The notes below the pieces were generated by a model. The model worked only from the letters and a program-made list of their open reading frames with translations, had not been told where the DNA came from and did no database searches. 64,000 nucleotides of DNA, taken from NCBI RefSeq assembly GCF_000374185.1, contig NZ_KB910518.1, forward strand, positions 4,822,530 to 4,886,529. The letters run 5' to 3'. The position numbers and the translations under genes are program-made. Shown here one piece after another: positions 46,327 through 55,268 of the stretch (position 1 is the first letter of the stretch; every line of letters starts with the position of its first letter). The stretch is from Paenibacillus sp. HW567. GTDB taxonomy: Bacteria; Bacillota; Bacilli; Paenibacillales; Paenibacillaceae.

Positions 46327-47157
46327 CTAAGACGACACCCTCAATAAATACTCTGACCAATATTGTTCATCATACTCTACATTCTGTAGATAACAGTACA
46401 GAAGCAAGGTCTCGAGTTCCTGCTTTTTCCCTCTTAGATACGGCTTTTTTGGCATCTTTCTATAAAGTGCATCAAGGTTAAACAAGTTTCCGGCTTGCTT
46501 GTAATCATATTCATACTCACGCCACGAATTATTACTTTTCTTTCTATGTGAAGTTGGCCACAGCTTCGGATTATCCCAAAAATCAGTAACCCATTTCTCA
46601 GCAAAAGCCATTAGATTAACTCCATGCCTTTCCCAGATGTCATCAATCCACTGTGAAACTTCTTCAGTAATGATAATGTTTTCCGCAGGGAGGTGTTTTT
46701 GACTCTCTATTTTGTGCTGTTCTTTTATGAAGATGAAAATCATTTCTGTCTGATCGCTCAGATAGGGATATTTCTTTATAAGCTGAGAATAGCATTGGTA
46801 TGATAAACTTCTAAATTCACTATCTGAATTATATAGCAAGAACATATCCTGCCGTTTTAAAAAGTTCGTTATAATTCGATTCATTTGATTTCCGTGATTG
46901 TCGAAGATTTTTATCAGCCATTCTTGGGTATCGAATTCGTACTGTCCGAGTTGTTGACGGTACTTTTCAAGCTTCTCGGAATAGAGAATTGTTTTCTGAT
47001 TTTCTGGATTATTGCCCAAATAATCATTATAGTATTCAAATACATAATTCACAGATATCCTAATATTTTCGCTTTGCAGTTCATAGTTAAATTCATTGAG
47101 ACTATCTTCTTTTTTCCTCTTTGCTATGTACTCCACCAAAGTTAACAGATTGACCAC
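46327..47157 (-). CDS. Hypothetical protein at prophage edge
   Basis: This 276-residue protein is rich in aromatic and charged residues and has no recognised domain or membrane helix. It is AT-rich and isolated at the left edge of the phage-like region. It could be phage cargo. Start ATG 47157 is not strongly supported by a ribosome binding site. Confidence 0.5.
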   Translation of the reverse strand: MVNLLTLVEYIAKRKKEDSLNEFNYELQSENIRISVNYVFEYYNDYLGNNPENQKTILYSEKLEKYRQQLGQYEFDTQEWLIKIFDNHGNQMNRIITNFLKRQDMFLLYNSDSEFRSLSYQCYSQLIKKYPYLSDQTEMIFIFIKEQHKIESQKHLPAENIIITEEVSQWIDDIWERHGVNLMAFAEKWVTDFWDNPKLWPTSHRKKSNNSWREYEYDYKQAGNLFNLDALYRKMPKKPYLRGKKQELETLLLYCYLQNVEYDEQYWSEYLLRVSS

Positions 47158-47534
47158 ATCCCATAATCTTAAGTTATGACAACAGTAAAAATCAAACTTG
47201 TAGTTATCTCATTATATTATTAATTGGCTTATGGAGTCGGCTTTCCTTCTTTCAATGCAAAACAAACAATACTTTCCCCTTTCCCATTCATTTACTTTCC
47301 TTTTTGCGGCATTATTTACAGTAGAAATTATCAGATTACTCCAAGGCAGTTTTATTTACATTTAATAGAAGTAATTTTATCCAGTTGCAGCTGAAACAGG
47401 CTTCAGTGGCGCTCATATTACGTCGACATGTAAGGGAAGGGAAAGTGATTTCCAAAAATAAAATCTGCATGGTTTTCGGGCTCACGCGCACCCGCATTCT
47501 TTTTTAAGTCTCAGAGGGACCCAAATTCCAGATT
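47158..47534. other. Gap with first copy of the duplicated element
   Basis: No gene is seen in this 377-bp stretch. It contains the first copy of the duplicated cos-like element, annotated at 47442-47525. The rest is AT-rich and featureless. Confidence 0.5.
47442..47525. repeat. Duplicated cos-like element, copy 1
   Basis: This 84-bp element resembles the one at 54927-55010 in the same orientation. A 26-bp core (47477-47502 and 54962-54987) is identical and GC-rich (CTCACGCGCACCCGC), flanked by TTTT and a GGACCCAAA-like end. Both copies lie just beyond the 3' end of a leftward phage-type gene. Confidence 0.65.
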
Positions 47535-47852
47535 TCAGCCAGATTCTGGCGTATTTCCGTCATTGTCTACAGTTAATTGAATACCACAATGCGGACAGTA
47601 TTCGATTGTTTTGCACCAATGACCGTCAACAACCAATCCCCACTCCTTATCCCCTGGGTCATATTCAATATGAACGTCCATCCAGGATGAAGGTCTGCCA
47701 TTGCATTCATGCCTTACTGCAGGCTTGGCTGCTTCTGTATAGTCGCAATGAGTACAGTGCCGCTGTGGCTTCGAGCCTTTGAGATTCCATCTACACTTTG
47801 GGCAGAACTGTTCATCCCATTCCTTCCTTAACACCGCATCAATGTCAGTCAT
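47535..47852 (-). CDS. Lar-like zinc-ribbon phage protein
   Basis: This 105-residue protein has two Cys pairs near the N-terminus (CPKCRW and HCTHCDY) and one at the C-terminus (CPHCG), the layout of zinc-ribbon and restriction-alleviation (Lar) proteins. HHECNG/WMDVHIEYDPGDKEW-like middle parts suggest a phage origin. It overlaps the upstream membrane gene by 8 bp. The role in restriction alleviation is inference. Confidence 0.6.
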   Translation of the reverse strand: MTDIDAVLRKEWDEQFCPKCRWNLKGSKPQRHCTHCDYTEAAKPAVRHECNGRPSSWMDVHIEYDPGDKEWGLVVDGHWCKTIEYCPHCGIQLTVDNDGNTPESG

Positions 47853-48072
47853 TAGTGACGCCTTCTATCTGCCTAACTCTTTCCTCAATGCTGGCCTTGG
47901 TGCTCTCCAGATACTCGGTATATTCCCTATTGGCCTGCTCGTATCGTTTAAGAGAATCCTCGTACCTCTGATTAAGCTGCTTCTCTTTCCAGCCGTTCAT
48001 TATGTCCAGGCTGATTGCAATGATCAGGACAATCAATAGCATGACGTGGAGCTTATTGCTGAATCTTTTCAA
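47845..48072 (-). CDS. Small membrane-anchored coiled-coil phage protein
   Basis: This 75-residue protein has one N-terminal membrane helix (VMLLIVLIIAISLDIM) and a coiled-coil tail (NQRYEDSLKRYEQANREYTE). Its layout resembles inner-membrane phage accessory proteins such as Rz-like or hypothetical ones. It overlaps the zinc-ribbon gene (8 bp), indicating coupling. The function is unknown. Confidence 0.5.
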   Translation of the reverse strand: MKRFSNKLHVMLLIVLIIAISLDIMNGWKEKQLNQRYEDSLKRYEQANREYTEYLESTKASIEERVRQIEGVTND

Positions 48073-48127
48073 TGGCTCACCTTCTTTCTATGGAATACAA
48101 ATAGGCCGCTCTTTTATGAGCAGCCTT

Positions 48128-48370
48128 TATGCATACGAATATGCGGTTGTATATGCATAAGAGAAAACGTATCTCTTATATATATCTTTATATTTCTTTA
48201 AGATTTTCTTTCTTTCTTTCTTGGGGGGCTAATTCTCCCCCTCTATTGGGGGACAACTCTCCCCCTCACTGGGGGTTAATCCTCCCCCTCAAGGTATGTA
48301 GTTTTGTGGGGGTTAATTCACCCCCAAGAGCATACATAAAGTGTGCATAATTCGCATGAATATTCATGAA
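48128..48370. other. Iteron-type replication origin in a fossil rep gene
   Basis: Four units of G5-N8-C5 lie at 48224-48241, 48248-48265, 48271-48288 and 48308-48325, with TTAATTCT-like loops. To their left are an AT/pyrimidine-rich stretch (48170-48222) and inverted TTATGCAT/ATGCATAA; to their right is the perfect palindrome CATGAATATTCATG (48355-48368). On the minus strand each unit reads GGELxP or GGGLTP, the repeat of Firmicute phage/plasmid rep genes whose origin is intragenic. Unit spacings 24, 23 and 37 break the frame, so the rep gene is decayed. Confidence 0.6.
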
Positions 48371-48389
48371 TGCAGGCATAGAAAAAGCA

Positions 48390-48404
48390 CCGATTAGGGT
48401 GCTT
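48390..48404 (-). terminator. Terminator of DUF4177 cassette
   Basis: AGCACC/GGTGCT arms flank a short loop, and the minus-strand tail is TTTTT (near 48383-48387). The 20-nt tail CAGGCATAGAAAAAGCACCG (48373-48392) recurs identically at 62800-62819 downstream of the gene at 62829. Confidence 0.65.
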
Positions 48405-48410
48405 CTACAA

Positions 48411-48608
48411 TTACTTTTTGATATTCTCAAACACATAAACAGTATACTCGAAGGTGCCATTGTCATACTGTGGCGTACTGCTGACCAGCTTCCAGCCTTG
48501 TCGATACTGTTCATTCAAAAAAAACTGGAGTTCGTCTTGGTTGTTAGGAAAAACCAAACCTTGTCGAGTCTCCACTTTATATTGCAGCGGTATATTTGCA
48601 AAACCCAT
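48411..48608 (-). CDS. DUF4177-like small protein in cassette A
   Basis: This 65-residue protein has the DUF4177-type pattern LNEQYRQGWKLVSSTPQYDN followed by TVYVFEN. I chose ATG 48608 because GGAGGTGA ends 7 bp upstream; the longer frame to 48668 is not needed. The gene is flanked by the conserved upstream element (48616-48665) and a conserved terminator, as is the unrelated gene at 62829-63206. Function unknown. Confidence 0.65.
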   Translation of the reverse strand: MGFANIPLQYKVETRQGLVFPNNQDELQFFLNEQYRQGWKLVSSTPQYDNGTFEYTVYVFENIKK

Positions 48609-48615
48609 TCTCTGT

Positions 48616-48665
48616 TCACCTCCCACAACCATAATTCGGCGTATGGAAGATAAATCCTGCAAGGT
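48616..48665 (-). promoter_or_regulatory. Cassette upstream element, copy A
   Basis: This 50-bp element contains the inverted repeat CCATA-N8-TATGG (48629-48646), a ribosome binding site, and GATAAATCC. It closely matches 63211-63262. It precedes the leftward DUF4177 gene and may also drive the palindrome locus to its right. Confidence 0.6.
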
Positions 48666-48716
48666 CATTCGACTAAATCAGCTAGGATCTGCTGCTTTCA
48701 AAACTCCATAAGGTCT

Positions 48717-48786
48717 AGAACGATAGATATCTACCGTTCTGAATGTCACGACGTCGTGGCATTTGAAACGCACGACATCGAGCGTT
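48717..48786. repeat. Three diverse palindromes at 24-bp period
   Basis: Palindromes lie at 48717-48740 (AGAACG..CGTTCT with inner AGATATCT), 48743-48762 (ten-pair stem with one G-T) and 48767-48786 (AACGC..GCGTT with inner CGA/TCG). Their centres (48728.5, 48752.5, 48776.5) are exactly 24 bp apart, but the stem sequences differ. Confidence 0.6.
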
Positions 48787-48846
48787 CTGAATCAGGGCAT
48801 GTACCACGGAAAGTGCAGTTTTCGTTGCTGACTAAGAAATACCTTT

Positions 48847-49439
48847 AAGATCGGCAAGAGGCTGAAGCATGTGAAAGAGAACGACTTGGCTCATGGGCAA
48901 TGGATGGCCTGGTTATCTGAAATAGATATGTCGCATCAAACGGCACAGAAATTCATTCAAGCTGTTGATTAATTTGGAAACCTCGCGACGTCGCGAGATA
49001 TACAGGTCGGCAAAATATTCGAAATGCTCTCACTTCCCGAATCGGTAGACCGCTCGGATTTCGTTGATCAGGAACACATCGTCCCTTCAACTGGTGAATC
49101 CAAGAAGGTCGAAAGCATGACCGTCAAGGAGCTGCGGGAGGTCAAGAAGGCGCTCAAAGAGCCCACTGTAAAACGAGGATGTGGAATCTCTGGCCAAAAG
49201 AGGAGTTCGCTAAAGAAGTGCTCCGAGATGAGTTTCTGCCGCCGGGCGGCAAAAACCAACCGGAAGGTGGGAGTCCTGAAAAAACAGACTCTGAAGCTAA
49301 AGTTGCTGAGCGGCTGAGAGTCCCCCCGCAGACGATCAACGAAGCAAAACAGCACTCACACTTCCCAGAGTTAGAAAAACACCCCATCATTACTGGCGGG
49401 GTGCGAACCATTAATATTTTCAACTCTAAAGGACTTTGA
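48847..49439 (+). pseudogene. DUF3102 domain protein fossil
   Basis: The reading frame gives IGKRLKHVKENDLAHGQWMA and later QVGKIFEMLSLPESV, as in DUF3102 proteins of phages and plasmids. It has no start, an in-frame TAA at 48970-48972 (in AVD-stop-FGNLATS), and a frameshift before the C-terminal part (from about 49179: LWPKEEFAKEV to SKGL). The TAA is consistent with a Gln codon mutated. A 16-bp palindrome CTCGCGACGTCGCGAG lies inside it at about 48982-48997. The product would be non-functional. Confidence 0.7.
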
Positions 49440-49562
49440 TTTTAGTACTCAATGATCATTCCCAGTTCAACACTGCCAAAGTAAGCCGTTAATTATCGAT
49501 TCCTTCATAAGATAGTTTGTATGTAATTAAACAGGGGCACTACTGAATAATGTTCGTATGAA

Positions 49563-50453
49563 TCAGTTATCTTCAAAATCGAATTCCTGTTGTCCTCCAT
49601 ATTTTTTCCTAAATAAAGTCATAAATCTTCCCCAACTACCAGAAACATTCATTAGAGTGATAACTGAAACTAACTGCTTTTCAAGATGCGAATTACCAAT
49701 ATCTAATGATAAATGCTGATGATGTCTATTTTTTCTATTTCCTTTCTCATTAGGAGGATTCACTTGTTTTAGCTCTTCCAATACACCGGACGGTAATTGC
49801 TCATAGACTAATTGATTTGTCCACTTTCCTATAATCCCAGGACGACTGATACTTCCGGGATCATAAGCCCAGCCATTTAATCTAAAAATCTCTTTATAAA
49901 ATTCATCTGGGAATCTTTTAGTCCATGGCAATAGTTCTTCGCTAATATATGCCTTTAATATCTTCTGGAGTTCATTTCTTTCTCTAACATCTTGGTAACC
50001 AGTTGCTTCATCTATTAAGGCCAGTATTCCTATTTTCGCCAAGCTTCGGACAAGTATATCACTGACAATAGCAATTGGTTCCTGCTGCTTTGTTAGTTTT
50101 TTCTGGTCCCTTGCTTCCAAATATACATTGCACATAAGAGGTATTATCTGAGCGCGATACCCTTGAAATACCTTTTTCCCATTCATATAACTAACTGGTT
50201 TAAGAAATTCTTTTAATTCATCGTTGATAAAAGGAACAAGGTTATTCGCATCAATAAAGCTTGGCAAATCCGGCATATCTGCTACGCGCACTTCATCCTT
50301 TAATCTGCCTCGCTTAGTTCTGCCAAATGCTCTGAAAACTGCAGCTATTGAAATGATTCGTGTACCATCTTCAAGAACGGCGCAACTTAATTTTTTATCA
50401 GCTATGTTTAGAACACCTTTATGTGTTGCCTTCAATATAACTTCATTGTCCAA
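49563..50453 (-). CDS. P63C domain-containing phage protein
   Basis: This 296-residue protein has the layout of P63C-domain phage/prophage proteins: N-terminal THKGVLNIADKKLSCAVLED, middle IVSDILVRSLAKIGILALID, and C-terminal PGIIGKWTNQLVYEQLPSGV. The molecular function is not established. ATG 50453 has GAGGGG upstream. It is transcribed leftward, alone. Confidence 0.75.
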   Translation of the reverse strand: MDNEVILKATHKGVLNIADKKLSCAVLEDGTRIISIAAVFRAFGRTKRGRLKDEVRVADMPDLPSFIDANNLVPFINDELKEFLKPVSYMNGKKVFQGYRAQIIPLMCNVYLEARDQKKLTKQQEPIAIVSDILVRSLAKIGILALIDEATGYQDVRERNELQKILKAYISEELLPWTKRFPDEFYKEIFRLNGWAYDPGSISRPGIIGKWTNQLVYEQLPSGVLEELKQVNPPNEKGNRKNRHHQHLSLDIGNSHLEKQLVSVITLMNVSGSWGRFMTLFRKKYGGQQEFDFEDN

Positions 50454-50743
50454 ATTAACCCCTCCTCTTTCTGCTGTGTAATATTATTTATTATTCTACA
50501 ATTTATCTCAAAATCCTCCACTAAAACCAAAAAGCTACCAACCAAAGCCAGAGTGCATAATCCCAATCATTTATAGGGAATTACTGTTTCTCCGCACTGT
50601 TTATGTACAAATACCCTACCCACTATCCAGAAATTGATTTTCGTGATGATATAGTTAAGAATCTCGGTTCAGAATTGATGCGGTGTTCATACTACCAATA
50701 TATAAGGAAAGGAGCCCTAACGGTCAAAGGCTCCTTCGTTTTC
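50454..50743. other. Intergenic region with a terminator
   Basis: AT-rich and non-coding. An inverted repeat GGAGCC..GGCTCC near 50713-50735 next to T/A tracts is the likely terminator of the gene at 50744. Confidence 0.5.
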
Positions 50744-51268
50744 TTAATCCCAATTAACAGCAGTTACAATCGCATCTATCCGTTCCCGGTCCGACATATA
50801 AGGTTGACGCTGATTATTTCGATCCCGGGCCTGCGGCATATTCCCATTCCGCCTAGCTATAAGCCTGTGTGCTTCTTCAATCATTACAGCTGAATCGATT
50901 TCTGCGGCCTCTTCATCAGTAAGATGATAATTCCCTTTGATTGTTTCCAACGCTGCATGTCCCGCGACCTGCCCGCTCTTAATTGCTGCATCAATGATAT
51001 GGCCGTTACGAGATGTCCGGATGCTCTCCAGGTCCTTAATTCGTTGTTCTTCCGTGTATTTGCTCATAAATGAATCTCCTTCTGTTAATTTAGGATCGAC
51101 CGAGTTCATGATATTTGGAACTTGGGAGCGGATGTTTAAAATATCTGAAAGATCACGGCCAGAAGCTAACGCGTCCCTAATGATGAAATCTAAAATTATT
51201 GATTTAGGGATTTTCTCTAAATAATCCTTCAACTCAATTTGAATCTTTTCGTGCTGACTTTTGTTCAT
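50744..51268 (-). CDS. Phage protein downstream of tape measure
   Basis: This 174-residue helical protein has no recognised domain. It is 42 bp downstream of the tape-measure gene, in the position of tail-assembly or tail-associated genes. It contains polar segments KDLESIRTSRNGHIIDAAIK. ATG 51268 is preceded by GGGG. Function unknown. Confidence 0.5.
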   Translation of the reverse strand: MNKSQHEKIQIELKDYLEKIPKSIILDFIIRDALASGRDLSDILNIRSQVPNIMNSVDPKLTEGDSFMSKYTEEQRIKDLESIRTSRNGHIIDAAIKSGQVAGHAALETIKGNYHLTDEEAAEIDSAVMIEEAHRLIARRNGNMPQARDRNNQRQPYMSDRERIDAIVTAVNWD

Positions 51269-51310
51269 GTGGTTTCCCCCTCGATTGTTTACCTTGTATC
51301 CTGGTATAGG

Positions 51311-54172
51311 TCATGTGGATAAGCTCACCCTCGCTTTCTGCTGATTCCAACCTTTCATACGCTTGTCAAAATCGTCATGTCCAGCCTTAACAGCCATATC
51401 AACCGTAGCTTTGTCAGCATTCCCTTCGATAATGATGGTTGGGTTATAGTTGATCACCATTTTACTGTTGTCGGTGTTTGCATTTCCGCCGCCCATACTC
51501 CGGTTAGCCGCCTGTAGAAGCCCCTGTGATCTCGCTGAATTATTTTCTGGGATGATCCACTCCGGCGAACGACCTTCACCAACCCAAGCCAGTTCTGGAC
51601 TGTCCACATAACCACCAGTCGCATAGCCGCCGAGTTTTGGAATTTCCGGTATGCTTACCCCAAATGTATCCCCGCCGATCCCAGGGACCCAATCAGGCAC
51701 GTCAAAACTCACTTTGTTAATGCCCCGAATAGCTGTATTGATAGCGTCAATAGCTACGTTAATCGGAAAGGTTAGGATTGCTCCAAGGCCGTCAAATATG
51801 CCTGAGAAGATATCCTTAATACCTTGCCATGCCTTGCTCCAGTTTCCCGAAAATACACCAGTGACAAAGTCAATGATCCCGCCCAATGACTTCAGAAGCC
51901 CTTTTATGATGCCCCCTATCAAATCGACAGTGTTCATTACGACATTTTTGATATTGGGCCATATAAAATTAAAGGCCGCAAATACAGCGTCCAAAACAGG
52001 CTTAACCACCGAGAACGCCCGGGTTATCGCTGTGCCGATTGATCCCAGCATTTCGCCTGCCTTACCTACCACAACCATAATCGGCGGCACTAATCCTGCT
52101 ATCATCGACGCCACCCGTGGAAATACCTGAGTGGACAGGAATGTGAATATCTTGCTGATAATCGGCCAGAGCATGCTGGATAGATAGGTAATTATAGGGA
52201 TAATCGACTTGTATATTGCCTGAAATCCTGTTACAGCCGCCCTCCCAATAGCTCCAAATATCGGCAGGAGTTTGGGAATAAGCGACATTACAGAACCAAA
52301 CATTTTTTGAATCGAAGGCCAGAGCCCCACCAGATTGCCAATAAAGTCAGAAAAGTAGTCTTTGAGATTTCCAAAGATGTCTTTAAAGCCAGAGATAACT
52401 CCATTCATATCGCCACCCGTAATGCCAAACAATCCGGCTATATCAAGCTGTCCCGAGAACATTTTTTTCCCATTCTCAACAACTCCACTGATACTGCCAA
52501 AAATGCTTTTTACGGTATTTACAACCTGAGTAGCCGTGGAGAAGTCAAGGCCCATCCTGTCTAAAAAATTGATTGATGCCGCTGCGCCCTGATCACTGAA
52601 TCCACTTGATATAATTTTGCTTATCACTCCAACGGTGTCAGAAACAGCATCCCCAACTTTACCGAACGCCCCCATAACAGCGGGCACCCAGTCTGTCATT
52701 TTGTCAGCAAGTCCTGAAAATATAGGTAATAGTTTTTTCGAGATTGGGAGGATCAGGCTGGTTTGCAACGTTCTGCCGATCCCGCCGAAGGCTTGACCAA
52801 TTGTATTGTATTTGACCTTGCCGATCTCCTCCATCGTATTCTTTGTCATGTCGAACTGGCGCTTTGCCGAGGTCATTGCCTTAACTACTCGCGACTCAAG
52901 GTCCTCCGCTTGTGTTCCGAACAATTGGACGGACACCGCATTTGCGACAACTGGATTTTTGATCGCTTTTATCGCCTTCGCAGTCTTCAAGAAAGCCTCC
53001 TGTGCCGTCTTACCACCTTCATTAAATTCTTTAGTCATTTGAGCACCATTTAACCCGATTGCTTTGTATGCTTCGAGTGAGGTTTTCGACCCATCTTTAG
53101 TTCGGATACCAAATTCTTTAATTCCGTCTCCCACTTTATCCAGTGAAAATGCCCCAGCTTCCATACCTGCTGCGAAAGTGTCGAACATCTGGTTTGCAGA
53201 GAAACCTAATTTTGCAAAATAGACGCTATATTCATTGGCTGTGTCCAACAGGTCCATGCTCTTTGATAATGGACCAGAAGCCCCTTGAGCTAAAAGATTA
53301 TATGCCTCTGTCGATGTAATGCCAAAGTTCTTCATCATCGTATCCGCAGCTTTAACAGATTCGGAGATATCTTCATTAAAGACATCGGCATACACCATAG
53401 CATTTTTGGTTGTAGACTCCAGATCAGATCCAGTGAGTTGAGTAACTTTACGGACGGCACTCATACTCTCCGCAACATCATAAAATCCTTCACCCATGTT
53501 TTGGTTATACAGGTTTTCCGCAATGGCGCTAAAACCCTTCATCTGTTCTGCAGAAGAGTTTGTACTCGCCTGCAATTGATTCATAGCCTCCTGATATTCT
53601 TCTGAAAAGGAGAAAACGGCGTGCCCAGCGAGGGCTAACCCACCAACAACTGCAACACCGGCACCACCAGCAAGAGCAGCTCCGTCTAAAGCCCATGCCC
53701 CAGAACTGTCTCCGCCCCCAGCCTCTCCACCGCCGCCGCCAGAATCACCAGGCTGCGGTCTTTGAATGTCATTGATCTCCCGCATGCGCCGCTCAAGATC
53801 CTGCATGTCGCGGGTATAGCGCTGCAAGTCATTACCGAACATGTTGGAGGGCATCCGAATGCGAGCGATCTCCTGAAGGTTACGGCTCAACTGCTGCGAC
53901 TCCTTGACAGCCTCTTTGAGCTCCTTGACGGTCTCCGTAAATATGCCATCAATCCGCGGAATGCGGCGCAGTTGATCAAACTCACGCTCTACTGCCTGCA
54001 AACCTTCCCGCAGGGGACGTACCATATCGCCTGAGATACGGATTCCTTCGATCGCACGCGCAGTGGTTTCCAGATTGTTGAGATTATCCATCACCTTTCG
54101 CATGGAACCTGTATACGAACTCTCAAGCTTTGCTTTTAGCTCAAATGCTATTTGGTATTCTTTACCTGACAT
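51311..54172 (-). CDS. Phage tail tape measure protein
   Basis: This 953-residue tape-measure protein sets tail length in long-tailed phages. It starts with a coiled coil (residues 1-140), then a Gly/Asp-rich hinge and hydrophobic segment (about 145-190), a TP901-type tape-measure core (about 190-500), further hydrophobic helices (600-780) and a C-terminal GGYATGGYVDSPELAWVGEG. It is intact. Capsid, portal and terminase genes are missing from the window, so the element has lost its structural module or it lies outside. Confidence 0.9.
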   Translation of the reverse strand: MSGKEYQIAFELKAKLESSYTGSMRKVMDNLNNLETTARAIEGIRISGDMVRPLREGLQAVEREFDQLRRIPRIDGIFTETVKELKEAVKESQQLSRNLQEIARIRMPSNMFGNDLQRYTRDMQDLERRMREINDIQRPQPGDSGGGGGEAGGGDSSGAWALDGAALAGGAGVAVVGGLALAGHAVFSFSEEYQEAMNQLQASTNSSAEQMKGFSAIAENLYNQNMGEGFYDVAESMSAVRKVTQLTGSDLESTTKNAMVYADVFNEDISESVKAADTMMKNFGITSTEAYNLLAQGASGPLSKSMDLLDTANEYSVYFAKLGFSANQMFDTFAAGMEAGAFSLDKVGDGIKEFGIRTKDGSKTSLEAYKAIGLNGAQMTKEFNEGGKTAQEAFLKTAKAIKAIKNPVVANAVSVQLFGTQAEDLESRVVKAMTSAKRQFDMTKNTMEEIGKVKYNTIGQAFGGIGRTLQTSLILPISKKLLPIFSGLADKMTDWVPAVMGAFGKVGDAVSDTVGVISKIISSGFSDQGAAASINFLDRMGLDFSTATQVVNTVKSIFGSISGVVENGKKMFSGQLDIAGLFGITGGDMNGVISGFKDIFGNLKDYFSDFIGNLVGLWPSIQKMFGSVMSLIPKLLPIFGAIGRAAVTGFQAIYKSIIPIITYLSSMLWPIISKIFTFLSTQVFPRVASMIAGLVPPIMVVVGKAGEMLGSIGTAITRAFSVVKPVLDAVFAAFNFIWPNIKNVVMNTVDLIGGIIKGLLKSLGGIIDFVTGVFSGNWSKAWQGIKDIFSGIFDGLGAILTFPINVAIDAINTAIRGINKVSFDVPDWVPGIGGDTFGVSIPEIPKLGGYATGGYVDSPELAWVGEGRSPEWIIPENNSARSQGLLQAANRSMGGGNANTDNSKMVINYNPTIIIEGNADKATVDMAVKAGHDDFDKRMKGWNQQKARVSLST

Positions 54173-54274
54173 AAATGTTCACCTCTTTTCATTTTGATAT
54201 TACAAATATTTTTATTAGCATCACCCCCTTCATAGGAAATTCCTATAATTAATAAACCCATCCTATTTTCAACC

Positions 54275-54778
54275 TCAGATGCTGCTCATAGGAATTGGTT
54301 TCAAGGCCTCGACAAAGACCTTCACTGAAATTTGATCATCCTGCGGCAGCGACCTGAAATACGCCAGATCGGAATCTGAAATCATCCTACGCACCTTACG
54401 GCGGCTTAACGCATCGCCTAAAATCTTAGCGGTAATCAATATTCCGTACTGCTGGGCCAAGTGCTCCATGTTAAGGGCAGCAGCAATACGATTCTTGGAC
54501 AGCTCCTCCAGCGAAGCCATAATTGATATAATTTCACCTCTGGCCGGTATCTGCTGACGGAATATATTGGCTCCTTCGAAGGCTACTTGATTCCGTAACT
54601 GGATACACTGCTGCAACTGAACAAAATTTAGGGCCAGTATTTCCGGCAGCTCCCGCTCAACGAGCTTCTGTGCCTTGGCATTGTTCAGCCCGGATATTTT
54701 CTTGATGAGTTGCGCATTCCTGTACTCTGAATATTCAGTCAAAAGTTGAATTTGGTTTGTGAGAGGAATAGTGTTCAA
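54275..54778 (-). CDS. Hypothetical phage protein upstream of tape measure
   Basis: This 167-residue helical protein (AQKLVERELPEILALNFVQL, ISIMASLEELSKNRIAAALN) is upstream of the tape-measure gene, where tail chaperones are often found. No domain recognised. ATG 54778 follows a GGAGCGG-like site. Confidence 0.5.
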   Translation of the reverse strand: MNTIPLTNQIQLLTEYSEYRNAQLIKKISGLNNAKAQKLVERELPEILALNFVQLQQCIQLRNQVAFEGANIFRQQIPARGEIISIMASLEELSKNRIAAALNMEHLAQQYGILITAKILGDALSRRKVRRMISDSDLAYFRSLPQDDQISVKVFVEALKPIPMSSI

Positions 54779-54926
54779 AGAACCGCTCCTTTCTGCCGGT
54801 TACTTCCTGCTAATAGCGAGTATGCCACTTCCGCTTTTTTCGATCAGGCAGAAGATGGCATTTTAAAGTCATTATTTGAAGAAAAATCATGCAGTTTCGT
54901 AATTCTAGTCTTCCGAAATGGAAACG

Positions 54927-55010
54927 GAAGTGAATTTTCAAATAAAAATCTGCACGTTTTTCGGGCTCACGCGCACCCGCATTCTTTCTGAAGCCCTGGG
55001 AGGACCCAAA
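54927..55010. repeat. Duplicated cos-like element, copy 2
   Basis: This copy matches 47442-47525, in the same orientation, with the identical 26-bp core at 54962-54987. Confidence 0.65.
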
Positions 55011-55045
55011 ATCATCAGCGGGCGTCGTGATCCAACTGGTTTTGC

Positions 55046-55201
55046 TTATCCCTTATTGGTCCGCTTCTTCCCTCGAGTCATGACCGCAGCTCCACGAAAC
55101 AGGTATGCCTTGCCCTGCTTCACATGGTTCTTGGCCTTCCACTGCTGGAACTGCTGTATATCCCGGAGCATTGCTGCCGTGGTAGTTGCCACATTGTTCA
55201 T
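55046..55201 (-). CDS. Small basic phage protein
   Basis: This protein of about 48-51 residues ends MTRGKKRTNKG and contains LRDIQQFQQWKAKNHVKQGK. Starts at ATG 55201 or GTG 55192 (AAAGGA at good spacing for the GTG) are possible. No domain is known. Confidence 0.4.
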   Translation of the reverse strand: MNNVATTTAAMLRDIQQFQQWKAKNHVKQGKAYLFRGAAVMTRGKKRTNKG

Positions 55202-55268
55202 TCCTTTCAGATTTAGAAATAGAGTACAATCTATGAGCACCGCGCCAATATGATTTCGGTTATATATC

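Larger units (their letters stand above)
48073..48410. other. Origin-like region between genes
   Basis: The region holds no intact gene. It is made of palindromes, an AT-rich stretch and four G5-N8-C5 iterons, described at 48128-48370, and the shared terminator of the DUF4177 gene near 48390. Confidence 0.55.

Noticed and set aside
48266..48514. An 82-residue minus-strand ORF over the iterons as a gene
   Set aside because: Only its end resembles the rep repeat; the rest is antisense to the DUF4177 gene.
48982..48997. 16-bp palindrome as part of the palindrome array
   Set aside because: It falls in coding sequence of the DUF3102 fossil and is out of register with the 24-bp period; may be chance.
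49024..49317. Stand-alone 97-residue gene
   Set aside because: It is the central part of the DUF3102 fossil, in frame with sequence before an internal stop.
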